From: Neonectria sp. B-13 | Taxonomy: Eukaryota; Ascomycota; Sordariomycetes; Hypocreales; Nectriaceae | Length of the DNA: 35,048 bases | Direction of reading: 5' to 3' | Assembly: GCA_002682825.1 (NCBI GenBank) | Contig: NOKP01000080.1 | Location: 7,527-42,574, forward strand | Shown here: positions 1-10,128 of the stretch, piece by piece | How the letters are laid out: each line of letters opens with the position of its first letter | Position numbering within the stretch: position 1 is the first letter of the stretch | Notes under the pieces: model-generated | What the model was told of the DNA's origin: nothing | What the model saw: only the letters and a program-made list of their open reading frames with translations | Databases searched by the model: none | Position numbers and translations under genes: made by a program

Positions 1-226
1 CCGCCCCCGGACAGTTCGCGACGGCGAAAAAGCTACGACGATGACAACGACAGGGCCAGACACGCCAGGCCAGACATGACAGACATGCGAAAAGTGGGTT
101 ACAGTTCCCCGATTTGAATCCCCGAGCAGGCACGGCTACTCTCTACTTCCAGCTACCTACCTACAAATAGAAGATTCCCTCTTCGCTGGCACACGCAGCT
201 GGTCTGCCTGTGGCGTCCCACCATAA

Positions 227-2546
227 TTACCTCCTACATATCGCTTCCCAATCCTCTCCAACCCAGAGCTCCAGCCCCCCCTCCGTTGACAGTGCCGTCG
301 CATTTCTCTCCCCCATCTCTTCGTCCTTCTGCCACCTGCAAGCCTCCACTCCCACCCATCGTCTGACTTCATTGCTTGAGAGCTCCCTCGCATCGTCTAC
401 TTGAAAGTCTCGTATCCCGAACCATGATTTCAGGCACTCCAATGCTTCAATTACATCACTCCCAAGTCGATTTCGACGGTCCGTAATTGTTATCTTTGCC
501 CCAGAGAAGAGTCGTTCGGGCTCCGCAGACATTGCAGGGATTGACAGTATATCCACGGCCATCTTGCTCAGGCTCGGGTAGTTTTTCTGCTGCGTCTCCT
601 CTAGCCACCATGCAAGGGCGCTTGTAAAACCATAAACCCGTTCAGACTTGCAATAACGCTCGTACTCGTCCGTGATGAGTGACGACTGCAGGTGCTTGTT
701 CCGCCAATTCAAGAACTCGTTCGTGGTCGTCGATGGGCCCTCGCAGAGAGGAAGAGGTGGCTCCACAGGTTTATATTCGTTCCACAGCATCTCAATCAAC
801 TTCTTTGACGACTCAACCCACTCCTTTTTCCAGTTATCCTGTATGTAGTGCCATTTATGCGAAGGGTGGATCACGATGGCTGCAACGTAGGCAGGCGATT
901 TATCAGTGAGCTGCTAGTACTTGTCCAACTTTGCCCAACCCGAGTTATACATTGGCGCCGTCATCGGATCGTCAATATGTGCCTCCTTCCCTGCTTCGAA
1001 TTGTGCCAAAACGAAGTCCATAGCCAAGAGGACGTTGTCGAGTGTTGCAAACGATGACTCGAGAGCCTTGGTCGTCATCTTCAGCTTCTCTAAGAAGGAC
1101 TTGATCTTCTCCAAGGTGGTCCAGTCCTCTGAAGAGAGCTCGTCTCCAGCGCAATCTGGTTCCATCCATTTGTTGAAATAGCCGTCAATTGCATCTCTAA
1201 GGTTCAGGGCCACTAGCAGCATGTTATACCACGGACTCCATCTTGTATCGTTGGCTCGCGCAAGCCTGCGGTTATGGCTAATAGCCATAAACTTTTGGCT
1301 GCGCTGGACACTTCGTTGGATAAAAACGAGAAAGTTATGAAGCTTGCCAAGCGGTCCCTTTCGCCGCCACGCCTCGATCTCTTTTAGTGTCACATTACAC
1401 ACACCAAGATCGTCGTGTTCGAGCTTCTCATTGTCGGTAACGAAGAGGAACGCTTTGGCGGCGAGGTTAATAATGTGACCTTGGCAACGAAGTCGGTGAG
1501 ACTTGGGGTCGTATTGAATGTCAAATCGGCGTAGAAGGCCTGTGAATGTTAGGGACAATCAGGATAAACAGTGCGTCGCACTGACCAAGGGAAAGATATC
1601 TCATCATTGTGTCGTTATTGCCAGCATTGCCCATCACGAAATATCCAAGTTTTGAAGCAAAGCCCCAGTCATCAACCACTTCCGAAATGGCCGCAGCGAG
1701 GTGAGAACCGTCGTGCTCACTGTCGATGTCTTTCAACGCCAAAATACGGTGTTCCAGCTGACCGTCTTCCGTGACATAGTGGCCGACTACGCCCAAGATG
1801 GCCAAAGAGTTAGGAGAAGTCTAAAGGTCGCAGCTGATGTGAATTCTTGACTTTGCCGACTGTATGCGCTGCTTGACCTTCTCTTTCTGGTCTTCATACT
1901 GCCGCATGATCAATTTCTTGATGGTCTCGTGCGTATCTGGAAGCCAAGTATCGATATCGTCATTGATGTAGGCCAAGAGTGCTCGGAACTCTGGGCATTC
2001 CACGAGCCGAAATGGGAGGGAACAGGCCGTAATAAACCTCACGTATAACACTTCGAGCTGGTCAGGGTCGATCGAGTCTCCGGATTCATCATTGAGCCAG
2101 CGGCGTTTTCTGGGATTTTCTTCTGCCGCAGCACGAGCTTGTGCGAGAGTAGTTCGTATAGTTGTAACTGTAGCTGTTCGTGGGGCTCCTTTTGGCAGGC
2201 CGTGACCGTCAGGAGGAGGGTCCGTAAGATGTTTTGCAGGAGCCGCAGGACCCCCAGAACAGGCATAGGTTCTGTCACAATGTTTGCAGCGCCACTCTTC
2301 TTTTCCGGTCCGCTGATTGTAGTATCTCGTCTCTATCTCCTCGTCCGGCATATGAGAGAAGACCCAGGATGCTCTGGGCTTGGTGGAGGAGGTTGTAGAG
2401 GCTGTGCGAGGTCGAGATAACTGGCATTTGGACGTTCGGCTCTCGTCTACCGGTAACTGCTGGCTGGAAAACTCCAAAAAGTCGTCTGAAATTGATGAAA
2501 CTCTTCGTTGCGACCATTGTACAAAAGGAAGGCGTTGTTGGGGCAT
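227..2546 (-). pseudogene. hAT family transposase, full length but broken by two stops
   Basis: The probable start is the ATG at 2546 (MPQQRLPF). An N-terminal BED-type zinc finger follows (CKHC, then H...H, near 2290-2190). Then come the DDE/RNase H-like core and the C-terminal hAT dimerisation domain (LSKMAVDILSIPAMSAEPER, about 480-560). One intron is visible from 1585 to 1540 (donor GTCAGT, branch CTAAC, acceptor ACAG); removing it gives a smooth reading YLSLGLLRRFDIQYD. Two in-frame stops break the protein: TAG at 1823-1821, where the family normally has the Trp of a DLWTSPNSLA motif (TGG to TAG, RIP-like), and TAG at 916-914 after KLDKY. The rest is in register. It would cut and paste its own element in the nucleus; as it stands it is probably inactive. 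Confidence 0.9.
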
Positions 2547-2835
2547 AACGGTAAGTCTGTAGGCTCGACTGTGATTTAATAAAAAAAAATGGGCAGAGGG
2601 GACGATGGCCGATGTTGACAGACAACCGCTGGTAGGCCCAGCCCAACGTGGTCCGTACCTTCCCTGACGCGTGGAAGAAACGCGTGATCGCGTGTTAGGT
2701 CTGATTGTCAACAAAGAAGTGTGTTGAAGTGAATGGTAGCCAATAAAATGCCAAATATCCCTGGCACTGGTATAGGGTAAAGTCCCTTTCCTCGGCGTTG
2801 ACGATGTATATTCGCCTGTGAACTGACAACCCAAT

Positions 2836-2985
2836 ATGGATAATATATTGCCGATATGGACATCCTCATATTATATTGTCACAATATCGCAGTCTTCATA
2901 TTATATTGTCACAATATCAGAAAACGCATATTATATGGTATGGATTGCAATATACTACTTTATTGCCATATTATTAGCAACACTG
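2836..2985 (-). repeat. hAT 5' terminus and subterminal repeats
   Basis: Read on the minus strand, the element starts at 2985 with CAGTGTTGCTAATAATATGG, a typical hAT end. Inside it the motif CATATTATATTGTCACAATA recurs exactly at 2867 and 2897 and partly at 2927, a 30-base period. Such AT-rich subterminal repeats are usual transposase binding sites in hAT elements. The opposite end should lie near or before position 1; no matching CAGTGTTGC was found in 1-226, so it is either lost or outside the window. Confidence 0.6.
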
Positions 2986-2989
2986 TCTC

Positions 2990-4560
2990 CAGTTCTGGGC
3001 CGCTAGATATAGCGTTTCCACCTGTGCTTGCGCCGCCGACACCAAGATCCCGCTTTTTTTGTGCCTGATTAGAGGTCTGTTCGGGTTGACTCCTTGGCAG
3101 TCCTCGACTGTAGTAAATGGCGGCACCGCAGTCGCGTCAGCAAAAGCCGAGATTGTAAACCTTTGTCCTGACATATTTTTCGTCTTATATCAACTAATTT
3201 CGAAAGCTGAAGGGACGACTGAGATAAAATGGTGAGTTTTATGATGACTGGTATGTGTGGTGTTGCCTTTGTTTACTGTATCCTCACGGCTTAATGTCCT
3301 ACTTAATGCTTGATTGATAGCGGCAGGCGCGGTGATGTCACCGTGATGATGACACTGGCCCAGGCTGAGGTTTGTACCAACAGCCGTTATCCCTTTGCGT
3401 CGTAAGCCTCCAGTTTGGTCACTCCAGGGATGTCCAACCAGTTAAAGAAGAATATATAAGAGGTACTTTAGCGCCCACCTAAATTGGGTGACAGCAAAAG
3501 TCCAATCACTTCTGGGTGCTACGAAGATCTACATCAATTAGCTCACAACCATACTGTGGCTGCTATTGCCACAGGTTCCTCTGTGTCAATCAGCATCTGC
3601 TAGGGTTTTGCGGGCCAGGTACGGAGGTGGAGGCTTACGACAGTCAAAGGGATAGACTCGATATGAGCAATCGACTTTGTGCGGGAAGATTACACAAGGA
3701 TGAAGTCATAGGGCATGCTCTTGCCTAGGCACCACACCACTTTGCTTTGTTATGTTGCTCAATGTATTACGTATCATGCCACCCATGCCCACCCCTCCTG
3801 CCTTCTCAGAACCGCTAGTCGCCACCAAGGTGCCTTTCATCCTGCTGGCTGCCTTCATCTCTAACTCTCGGTCGAGGTCATTTCCAATCGGTTAACGGCT
3901 GTGCTATAGCAGTTGTGCATACGCGTATATCTTCTCCACCGTCGAGCGATCCTTGGGGAAGGCCCGCCTGTGGCAGTACCTGGCTTTCTGACGTATGGCT
4001 AGAGTCTAGTGTGTCTACACAGGCTACAGAATGGGGATTGGTAGGGTGGTGGTTAGTCATTTGCGACGCGAAATAGTGGCCTCCTTGTTAGAACACTCCC
4101 TTCTCCGTAAGATGCAAACAGACCACTGTCCAGCATAGCATCGGCTCAAAGGCGCAATTTGTCGGGCCTGTTTCCCATCAGCGGGATGTACAGGCGGGTT
4201 GTGTTTGCGGTAGTTACAATACCTGTGCCATGCCGGTGCTGTGGACTTCGACCACATCTACGCAATTCTTGTGACAAAGAATTACAAATGTAATAATGCA
4301 TAACTTACCTCTACACTGTTGTAAATTATACAGTATTAGCCTTACTGTACTATGATAACGAGTAAATGCTGTCTTAACTAATGCGAGACTCGATGACGTT
4401 GAATGATGAGGGATGCGGTCATAATGTCGCCACCATTCATATATATGTACTGCCCAGAATACCGCTGTCAGGCTACATAAATTATCATTTCCTTCCTCTT
4501 AATTCATACTTCAAGTTGTTAAATCATTATTCTGGGGTTTACTATCACTTCTAGCTTACA
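2990..4560. other. Interval without a recognisable gene
   Basis: Both strands hold only short open frames with no recognised domains, apart from the RT relic listed at 3947-3979. An ATG followed directly by GTGAGT occurs near 3229, which resembles a gene beginning with a one-codon exon, but the sequence beyond a possible acceptor near 3321 gives only a few codons before a stop. No gene is called. Confidence 0.5.
3947..3979 (-). pseudogene. Tiny LINE reverse transcriptase relic
   Basis: The minus strand reads VLPQAGLPQGS. The same LPQAGLPQGS occurs in the LINE reverse transcriptase at 14717-16741 (ELPQAGLPQGSPLSP), where it is a conserved RT motif. Similarity fades within a few residues on both sides, so this is a very short remnant or, less likely, chance. 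Confidence 0.4.
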
Positions 4561-4579
4561 AACATAAGCACATCCCAAA

Positions 4580-5114
4580 ATGGCACATAAGGGCAGCTAT
4601 TCGAATGTTGGGTTCCCTAAGGTATATGAGTCCGGTGATCAGCAGAAGTATAGCACTTCGGAAGTAGCGGCTGCGGGAGCAAAGGACGGCATCAATACGA
4701 AAGGATACAGTATGTCTATTGGATCCCCATATTTTGGCTTTTGTCATGCTAATAAACAAAAAGTGAATCAGACCAGTATCACGAATCAGCTGCATGAAGG
4801 AGATGTTCGTATTCTATCCTGTTTCGGACGATGAGATAGTTATATACCTAACGCATATTTAATTATCTAGGTTCAAAGACGGATCGAAGACCGACATAAG
4901 CATGAACCCGGCTACTCAGTTCGTCGCCTATGAATAATCTTATCTTCTAACCCATCATATCCAGTCTCAGTAACAATCTGCACAATAGGCCACCATGCAC
5001 GGTAATGAGCCCTCACGAGGCGCTCAGATTGACGCTAGCATTGCACAGGAGGAAGCTGAACTGCTCGCGAAAAAGAAGAAAGAGACAGACAACCTTCCAG
5101 GCAAGAAAATGTAG
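4580..5114 (+). CDS. Possible small spliced fungal gene of unknown function
   Basis: A 43-codon opening exon starts at ATG 4580 and reaches a good donor GTATGT at 4710; a branch-like GCTAAT and an acceptor CAG at 4771 follow. Further down, a 39-codon frame from ATG 4995 to TAG 5114 (MHGNEPSRGAQIDASIAQEE, then a lysine-rich tail) resembles the end of small conserved fungal proteins with an EPSKGAxID-like motif. I could not find a splice pattern that joins all pieces in frame, so these may be two small genes or a decayed one. No membrane segment or catalytic motif is visible. Function unknown. Confidence 0.35.
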
Positions 5115-5729
5115 TCGGGAACTGCAAGGAGCGGCGAAAACCAGGAGCTTTCCGAGGAAAAGTATGCGGCCCGTTCTCAACATAACAAGAGTGGCTCGAA
5201 CACGGGCATTAGGGGGGAATGGAATACATTGCATGGAAGAATCAAACTTGACATAATTAAACACTGGGACATTTAGGACTATTTAGCTGGAATGTAAAAT
5301 TGTTGCTTGCAAATTAGCGTAACGAGCCGATCTGGGGAGTAAGAGAAGCTGCTAGTTAGCAATGGATGCACTGGTCAAGCGTGAGTTCCGCGCTCCAGTG
5401 AGTAAAGGTACGTCTGTCCGGATGAATAGAGTAATCTCTAGCCTTTCAATCCCAGCCTTAGCCTGGAATATATATAGCTAGCATAGATGGAGCGCCCCGA
5501 TAGGTACTTCTGAGTTGTGAACTAGCGGCTCCCTCGCGGGTAACTCGCTTCCTCACATCTGGCTCGTCACAATAATGCACCAGATGGGCTATTGAAGGCA
5601 GAGAATAACGAACTTTGAGAGGAAAATGCGAACCTTAGCCGGCGGCGCAGGGCAAAAAAATCACGTCTATAACTTTCTGGGAGTATGATAGTAGCTGAAG
5701 GATAGGAGCTACAAGATCAGAGGGAATTG
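5115..5729. other. Interval without a recognisable gene
   Basis: Only short frames occur here and none shows a recognisable domain. No repeat or element end was identified. Confidence 0.5.
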
Positions 5730-6110
5730 CTAATTAGATACAGCAGGAAGCCAGTTGTTTAAGATTTTGACAGTCCTAAAACTGGTCCAGGGGCAAAATG
5801 GCCCCAAAATAAAAGAACGTCTAGTACAAAGACGTGATTTTCCTGCGATGGGTGGGGAAGGCCAACTTGACGATGAGCATAGGGCTATGCTGAGACATGA
5901 ATGCTGTAGCCACACCTAGGATTAATCTTGAGACGATCAACATTGCGTAGTTGGCAAATGCGGTTTGGATGGCGGCTCCAACAAGACAGAAGCAGATACC
6001 GAACAAGTTGGGGCGGCGGCGTCCGATTCAGTCTGAAAGTGATGTGATGATAACCAAGCCGATCACTTTTCCGATGTAGAAAATAGTATTGACTAGTCTA
6101 AGTTGCCCTG
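5730..6110 (-). pseudogene. MFS sugar transporter fragment (dead)
   Basis: The minus strand reads NTIFYIGKVIGLVIITSLSD, then a stop, then IGRRRPNLFG, followed by membrane-helix sequence (LIVSRLILGVATAFMSQHSP) and FPTHRRKITSLY. This is the TM2-TM4 part of a major facilitator sugar/lactose permease, including the family's D-R-x-G-R-R signature, where CGA (Arg) has become TGA. After ITSLY the frame shifts and continues as FILGPFCPWTSFRTVKI. Only about 125 of the usual 500 or so residues remain. The stop fits a C-to-T change of the RIP type. Confidence 0.75.
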
Positions 6111-6252
6111 AATTAGGGTTTCCAGAATATTCTTTCTATATGGGAATAACTTGTTGCGTGTTCATCATCGCCCCTAGAACAGCGCAGCATTCAAATCAAC
6201 CAACCCAACTTCGGCCTAATACTTGGTTGCGTTGCTTCATGGAAATTCTATC

Positions 6253-6278
6253 GTTGGTTGGTTGGTCAACCAACCAAC
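6253..6278. repeat. Perfect 12-bp stem palindrome (GTTG/CAAC units)
   Basis: GTTGGTTGGTTG and its exact reverse complement are separated by two bases (GT). It lies just beyond the C-terminal end of the second hAT element and may mark that element's end or be a simple-sequence hairpin. Confidence 0.6.
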
Positions 6279-6357
6279 TAAGTTGTTAGCTAGCCCGTCC
6301 CATACGTGAAGCTATTCCCACCCACCAAAAATATCACATCCTCCACTCCCATGGTGG

Positions 6358-7990
6358 TTAGGACACCATAAACCCCCCTGCTGTAAGGGGCACCACCTTG
6401 TTCTTGATCCAATTCTTCAACAGCTCGATTTCTTCTAGTACGGCCGGGCTCATGGCGAGCCTCTGGCTCGTTAAGGTGAGCTTGGCCGAACTAAAAGCTC
6501 TCTCGCAGTCTGCTGCCATTGCTGGGATTGCAAGGATATCCAAGGCGAAGCGACTTAACCGTGGATATTTCTGCTGGCGCTCCCTCCACCATTCGTGGCT
6601 GTAATTCCTCGTCAAGGAAGCCCTCAAATAGATCGTCATCTTCTCTGGCCGCTTGTGCAGCCGGAATAAGATGAAGAAACCCACGAGGCTCGGGCTGGCC
6701 TACTTCTGTCTCGCCCTGCGCCTCAGCGTCTCCATACCAACAGTTGAAATATAACGTGACCGCAGCTTTTGCATCTCGCAGCCATACAAGCTGGGCCTCC
6801 GATTTCCACCTTGCCTCCAGCCAAGAAATCCCATATTTAGGGTGGAGTATTACAGAAGCAGCAAACAAGGGAGAATCGTCAAGCTTTCTATAATACTCAT
6901 TCAATTTGTTCCAAGCCAGGTCAATCGAACCACGAAGGAAGTCCTGATATTTATCGGGTAGCCCAGCAAATCGAGAGACTGTTCGAGCGGGTGGAGGTCG
7001 CCTGGTACTGTGGGTGTATTCTTGCCGAATGTGGTCTGGAAGTATGGCCTCGTTAAATCGTTGTGGGCGCTGCCTTAATCGTCCAGACGAAGCCGTACTT
7101 GTATTGATGAGATTGAGAGTGATTTGGCCGTTCAATGGGGTGGTATAAAAGGTCTTCCAATCCTCCAGGTGGCCAAGGAGGTATTCAATACCGGTTAAAA
7201 CCTCCCACAAATGACCACGATTCCACTTCTTCCCCCAGCCTTGTGTACGTATGGTCATATCGTAGAATGGCTTGAGAACGTGTTGAATCTCCGCAAGAAC
7301 CTTCCAATCGTCAGGTTTCAAAATATCCGCTTCGGGTATTTGCTTAGCCTTGGGCTCGTTAACCTGAACGTAGCTGATGAAGGCTTGAAGCTCGCCTTGC
7401 TTTTCGATAGCCCGAGAGATCATCAGAAACGTCGAATTCCACCGCGTATTATTATCCATCACAAGCTCCAATTCCGCAGTTGTTTCTCTGTAGATCAAAA
7501 AGACGGTCTGGACCTCGTACCGCTGCCCTGCTTGCTCCTCCTCTCGAGCAATCTCATGGAATCGTTGGCTGCGTTGAGGAGAAGAACGAATGAATCTGAC
7601 GATGTTGTGAAGCTTGCCAATGGCCCCCTTTTGCCTCCATAGCACTAGCTCCCTCTTGTATTGACCAACAAGCCCATAGTCTCGAGTTTGATTCTCAAAG
7701 ACCTCATAATCCTTGCCAAAAATAAAGGCGCGGGCGATAAGATTGAGGATATGGCCGTAGCAGCGTAGGCGCCTGGCCAAAATATCCTCCTTGTCCATTG
7801 ATGGATCTGAACAGGAAAAGAAGTGGGAGATACAGGTATCGTTGGTGGTAGCGTTGTCACAAATAAACGCTCCAATATTATCCTCAATCCCCCACTCCCG
7901 AGCGACCTTAAGTAAGGTGTTGCATCTGATAGGAAGGGTGCATTTGAGATGTGAATTGGAAGCTCTTGATTTCTATCTAGCAGAGGGCTC
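6358..7990 (-). pseudogene. Second hAT transposase, N-terminally truncated and frameshifted
   Basis: A long minus-strand frame (7798-6491) carries the hAT core, for example RLRCYGHILNLIARAFIFG near 7770. The C-terminal dimerisation domain lies in another frame (LSRFALDILAIPAMAADCER, then FSSAKLTLTSQR; 6558-6470), so there is a frameshift near 6600. Upstream to about 7990 broken frames still read WGIEDNIGAFICDNATTND. No BED zinc finger is present; the sequence runs instead into short tandem repeats near 8100. It differs clearly from the first hAT element, so it is an independent family member. Confidence 0.85.
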
Positions 7991-8086
7991 GTAGCAGCTC
8001 CTATATACAAAGATGCCCTTGTTATCCTAGGGGCTGCGATGAGGTCCTTGAGACAGAGAAAGTGACGGCCTTCAGACCGGATCCAA

Positions 8087-8146
8087 GGGATCCGGGTCAT
8101 TGAGACCGGATTGCTAGGGATCCGGGTCTTTGAGACCGGATCCTAG
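8087..8146. repeat. Two tandem 30-bp units flanking the truncated hAT
   Basis: Two adjacent units of the form GGGATCCGGGTC(A/T)TTGAGACC, each followed by GGAT and a few variable bases, stand immediately upstream of the hAT remnant; a partial third unit precedes them and GACCGG recurs just after. They may be the terminal or subterminal repeats of the hAT element or of whatever removed its 5' end. Confidence 0.5.
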
Positions 8147-8925
8147 AAGACCGGTATCAGCGAGCATTTGAGTTCTGTATGAAAAGCAGGAAAAAGCAAA
8201 TACGCTTCAATAGCGGTCTCAACAGCTGATAGATGTGACAAGTGATCTGGCAGAAAGCTATCACAAGCAGCTATGGAGATCAAAACAAACGAAACTCTTG
8301 ATATATCAATATAAAGACGGTCCCCGGGACACTGTACAGTGCAGTATGGTAGACATATGTACGATTGTTGCTCATTCCCCTAGATCGTCCAAAGGTAATT
8401 TAGCTGTTGGATAGCGTACGGCATATTCGATTAGGTTGATAGGGATTAATACGATGTGGAGCCAAAAGACGATGATTGTATTGATCAAGGATGCCTCCGG
8501 CCCCCTCTTTTTCTCGAGAGGGGTTTTCTGGAGACTGATAGGTGGGCGCCTGGGCGCGCCCACTGACTAATCACCCCAAAGTGCGTTCCCTAATTGGTCC
8601 GTGGAAGAATTTCTATTACAGCTGGTTATAACTCTTCATTAGGAAAATGTTGGATACGTTACGGTTAAACTGATCAAATGGATAGTGTTCAAAGCAGTGA
8701 TGATGTAGTTGATTATTGCTTGTCCCGGTCATCCCGGACTGGCCAGAAGAGAGGTTATCAGACGGGAGCCCATAGGCTCGCGGTACCCGCGAATTTAAAA
8801 TTTCGCGGGTACCGCGAAAATGATTAAGCACCGTTGCCGTAGCGATTTTCAACCACTACCTGGCGTCGTGCTCCACGACGCGGTCATATTCTTCATCGGT
8901 CATCCTTCTCTGTGCTACAACTCAG
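8147..8925. other. Gene-free interval between hAT and MULE remnants
   Basis: No coding region is supported here. The notable structure is the hairpin at 8779-8816. A short GC palindrome (GGGCGCGCCC) also occurs near 8552. Confidence 0.5.
8779..8816. repeat. Strong hairpin, 15-bp stem and 8-nt loop
   Basis: CGCGGTACCCGCGAA (8779-8793) is the exact reverse complement of TTCGCGGGTACCGCG (8802-8816), around a TTTAAAAT loop. It lies about 110 bases before the MULE reading frame and could be an element end or a recombination scar. Confidence 0.75.
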
Positions 8926-10128
8926 ATGTTTCCAGCATCGCGTGCAGAGAACGCGACTTTTCCTGAAGACTGTCTCCCTCCAGAACAGAGCTATGAGTCA
9001 CGAGATGCCCTTTTCAGGTCCATTAATACATGGGCGGCTACGAGGGGTTACGCCTTCACCACCGGGAAGTCTACTAGAGGGAAGAGTAGCAGGCAAACAG
9101 TTACATACGCTTGCGATCGATCATGTCATCCTCCTAGTGCGTCGATAGAGCGCCAGCGGAAGACGGCCACTCGAGGAACTGGCTGTGAGTTCTCATTGTT
9201 GGCCAAAGAATCCCTGGACAAAAGTACCTGGACTGTCCGACATCGGGGCCTGTTCGCTAAGAGGTACGTATTGGTACGTGGTTCGGTCGTAGGGAGACGG
9301 GTGGGTAGTGTAGCGTTCGACCCTCTCCTTCAACACCGCCTAGACAGTGCGAACAGGGTGCGGCCATATCGAGGGTCTCTGTAGGCTTGCATATATGCTG
9401 TCTTAACGCTAAGGAACCGCTGGGTCGTCCTGTAGATGTTGCCCATTGCAGCTACCAGGAGAGAAGTTTGCGAAGGACAAAGCTCTATTCATGCGCTCGC
9501 CAGCCAGCTTGATAAAGAAGGCTTTTGGAGTCGAATACAGTTCAGTGAAGACGGCCGGGTTACCGCTGTCTTATTCGCTCATCCGGACTCCTTGGCGTAT
9601 CTTCAGGCCTACCCGGATATACTCTTACTAGACTGCACATACAAGACGAACAAGCATGGCATGCCGCTGCTCGACATGATTGGAGTCGATGCCTGCCAGC
9701 GATCCTTCTGCATAGCGTTCGCATTCCTCAGTGGGGAGACCGAAGACGATTTTCTATGGGCGTTGGATCGGTTGAGGTCACTATATGAACACCACAGCGC
9801 CAGACTGCCCTCTGTCATTCTGACGGACCGCTGCGTCGCCTGCATGAATGCTGTTGAGATCTCCTTCCCTATGTCTTGCTCACTGCTCTGCCGCTGGCAC
9901 GCGAACAAGGCAGTCCTCCGTTACTGCCAGCCAGCTTTCGTCCGCCAAGACCAACCGGGCTCCACCAACCCAGCAACAAACGATACTTTGGAGACCAGCG
10001 GTTGGTCCGAATTCTACCAGTTTTGGCACTTGATCATGGGTGCGCCGAACGAGGAAGCGTTCAAGGGCCGAGTTTCGCAATTCGAGAAGAAGTATCTACC
10101 AGACTACCTCGAGCAGGTCGGATATGAT
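8926..10128 (+). pseudogene. FAR1-type MULE transposase, 5' part (copy A)
   Basis: The frame from ATG 8926 holds a FAR1-like DNA-binding domain: YESRDALFRSINTWAATRGY, TYACDRSCHPPS, then GCEFSLLAKES...W..RHR. After a broken stretch (9250-9435), which contains an inverted CCTGTTCGC/GCGAACAGG pair, the frame resumes at 9436 with the MULE transposase domain: DILLLDCTYKTNKHGMPLLD, FAFLSGETEDDFLWALDRLR, SVILTDRCVACMNAV and CRWHANKAVLRYC. These hold the usual D...D...E region and the C-x-x-H. It stops at KKYLPDYLEQVGYD near 10128, where sequence of another kind begins. Compared with copy C it has few stops and is GC-richer, so it is younger or less mutated. Its C-terminal third and zinc knuckle are missing. 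Confidence 0.85.

Noticed and set aside
100..140. GATTTGAATCCCCG, resembling a tRNA B box
   Set aside because: No T-stem pairing, acceptor stem or A box could be formed around it on either strand.
9247..9358. Small MITE suggested by CCTGTTCGC/GCGAACAGG pair inside MULE A
   Set aside because: Only nine bases pair cleanly and no target duplication is seen; too weak to call.
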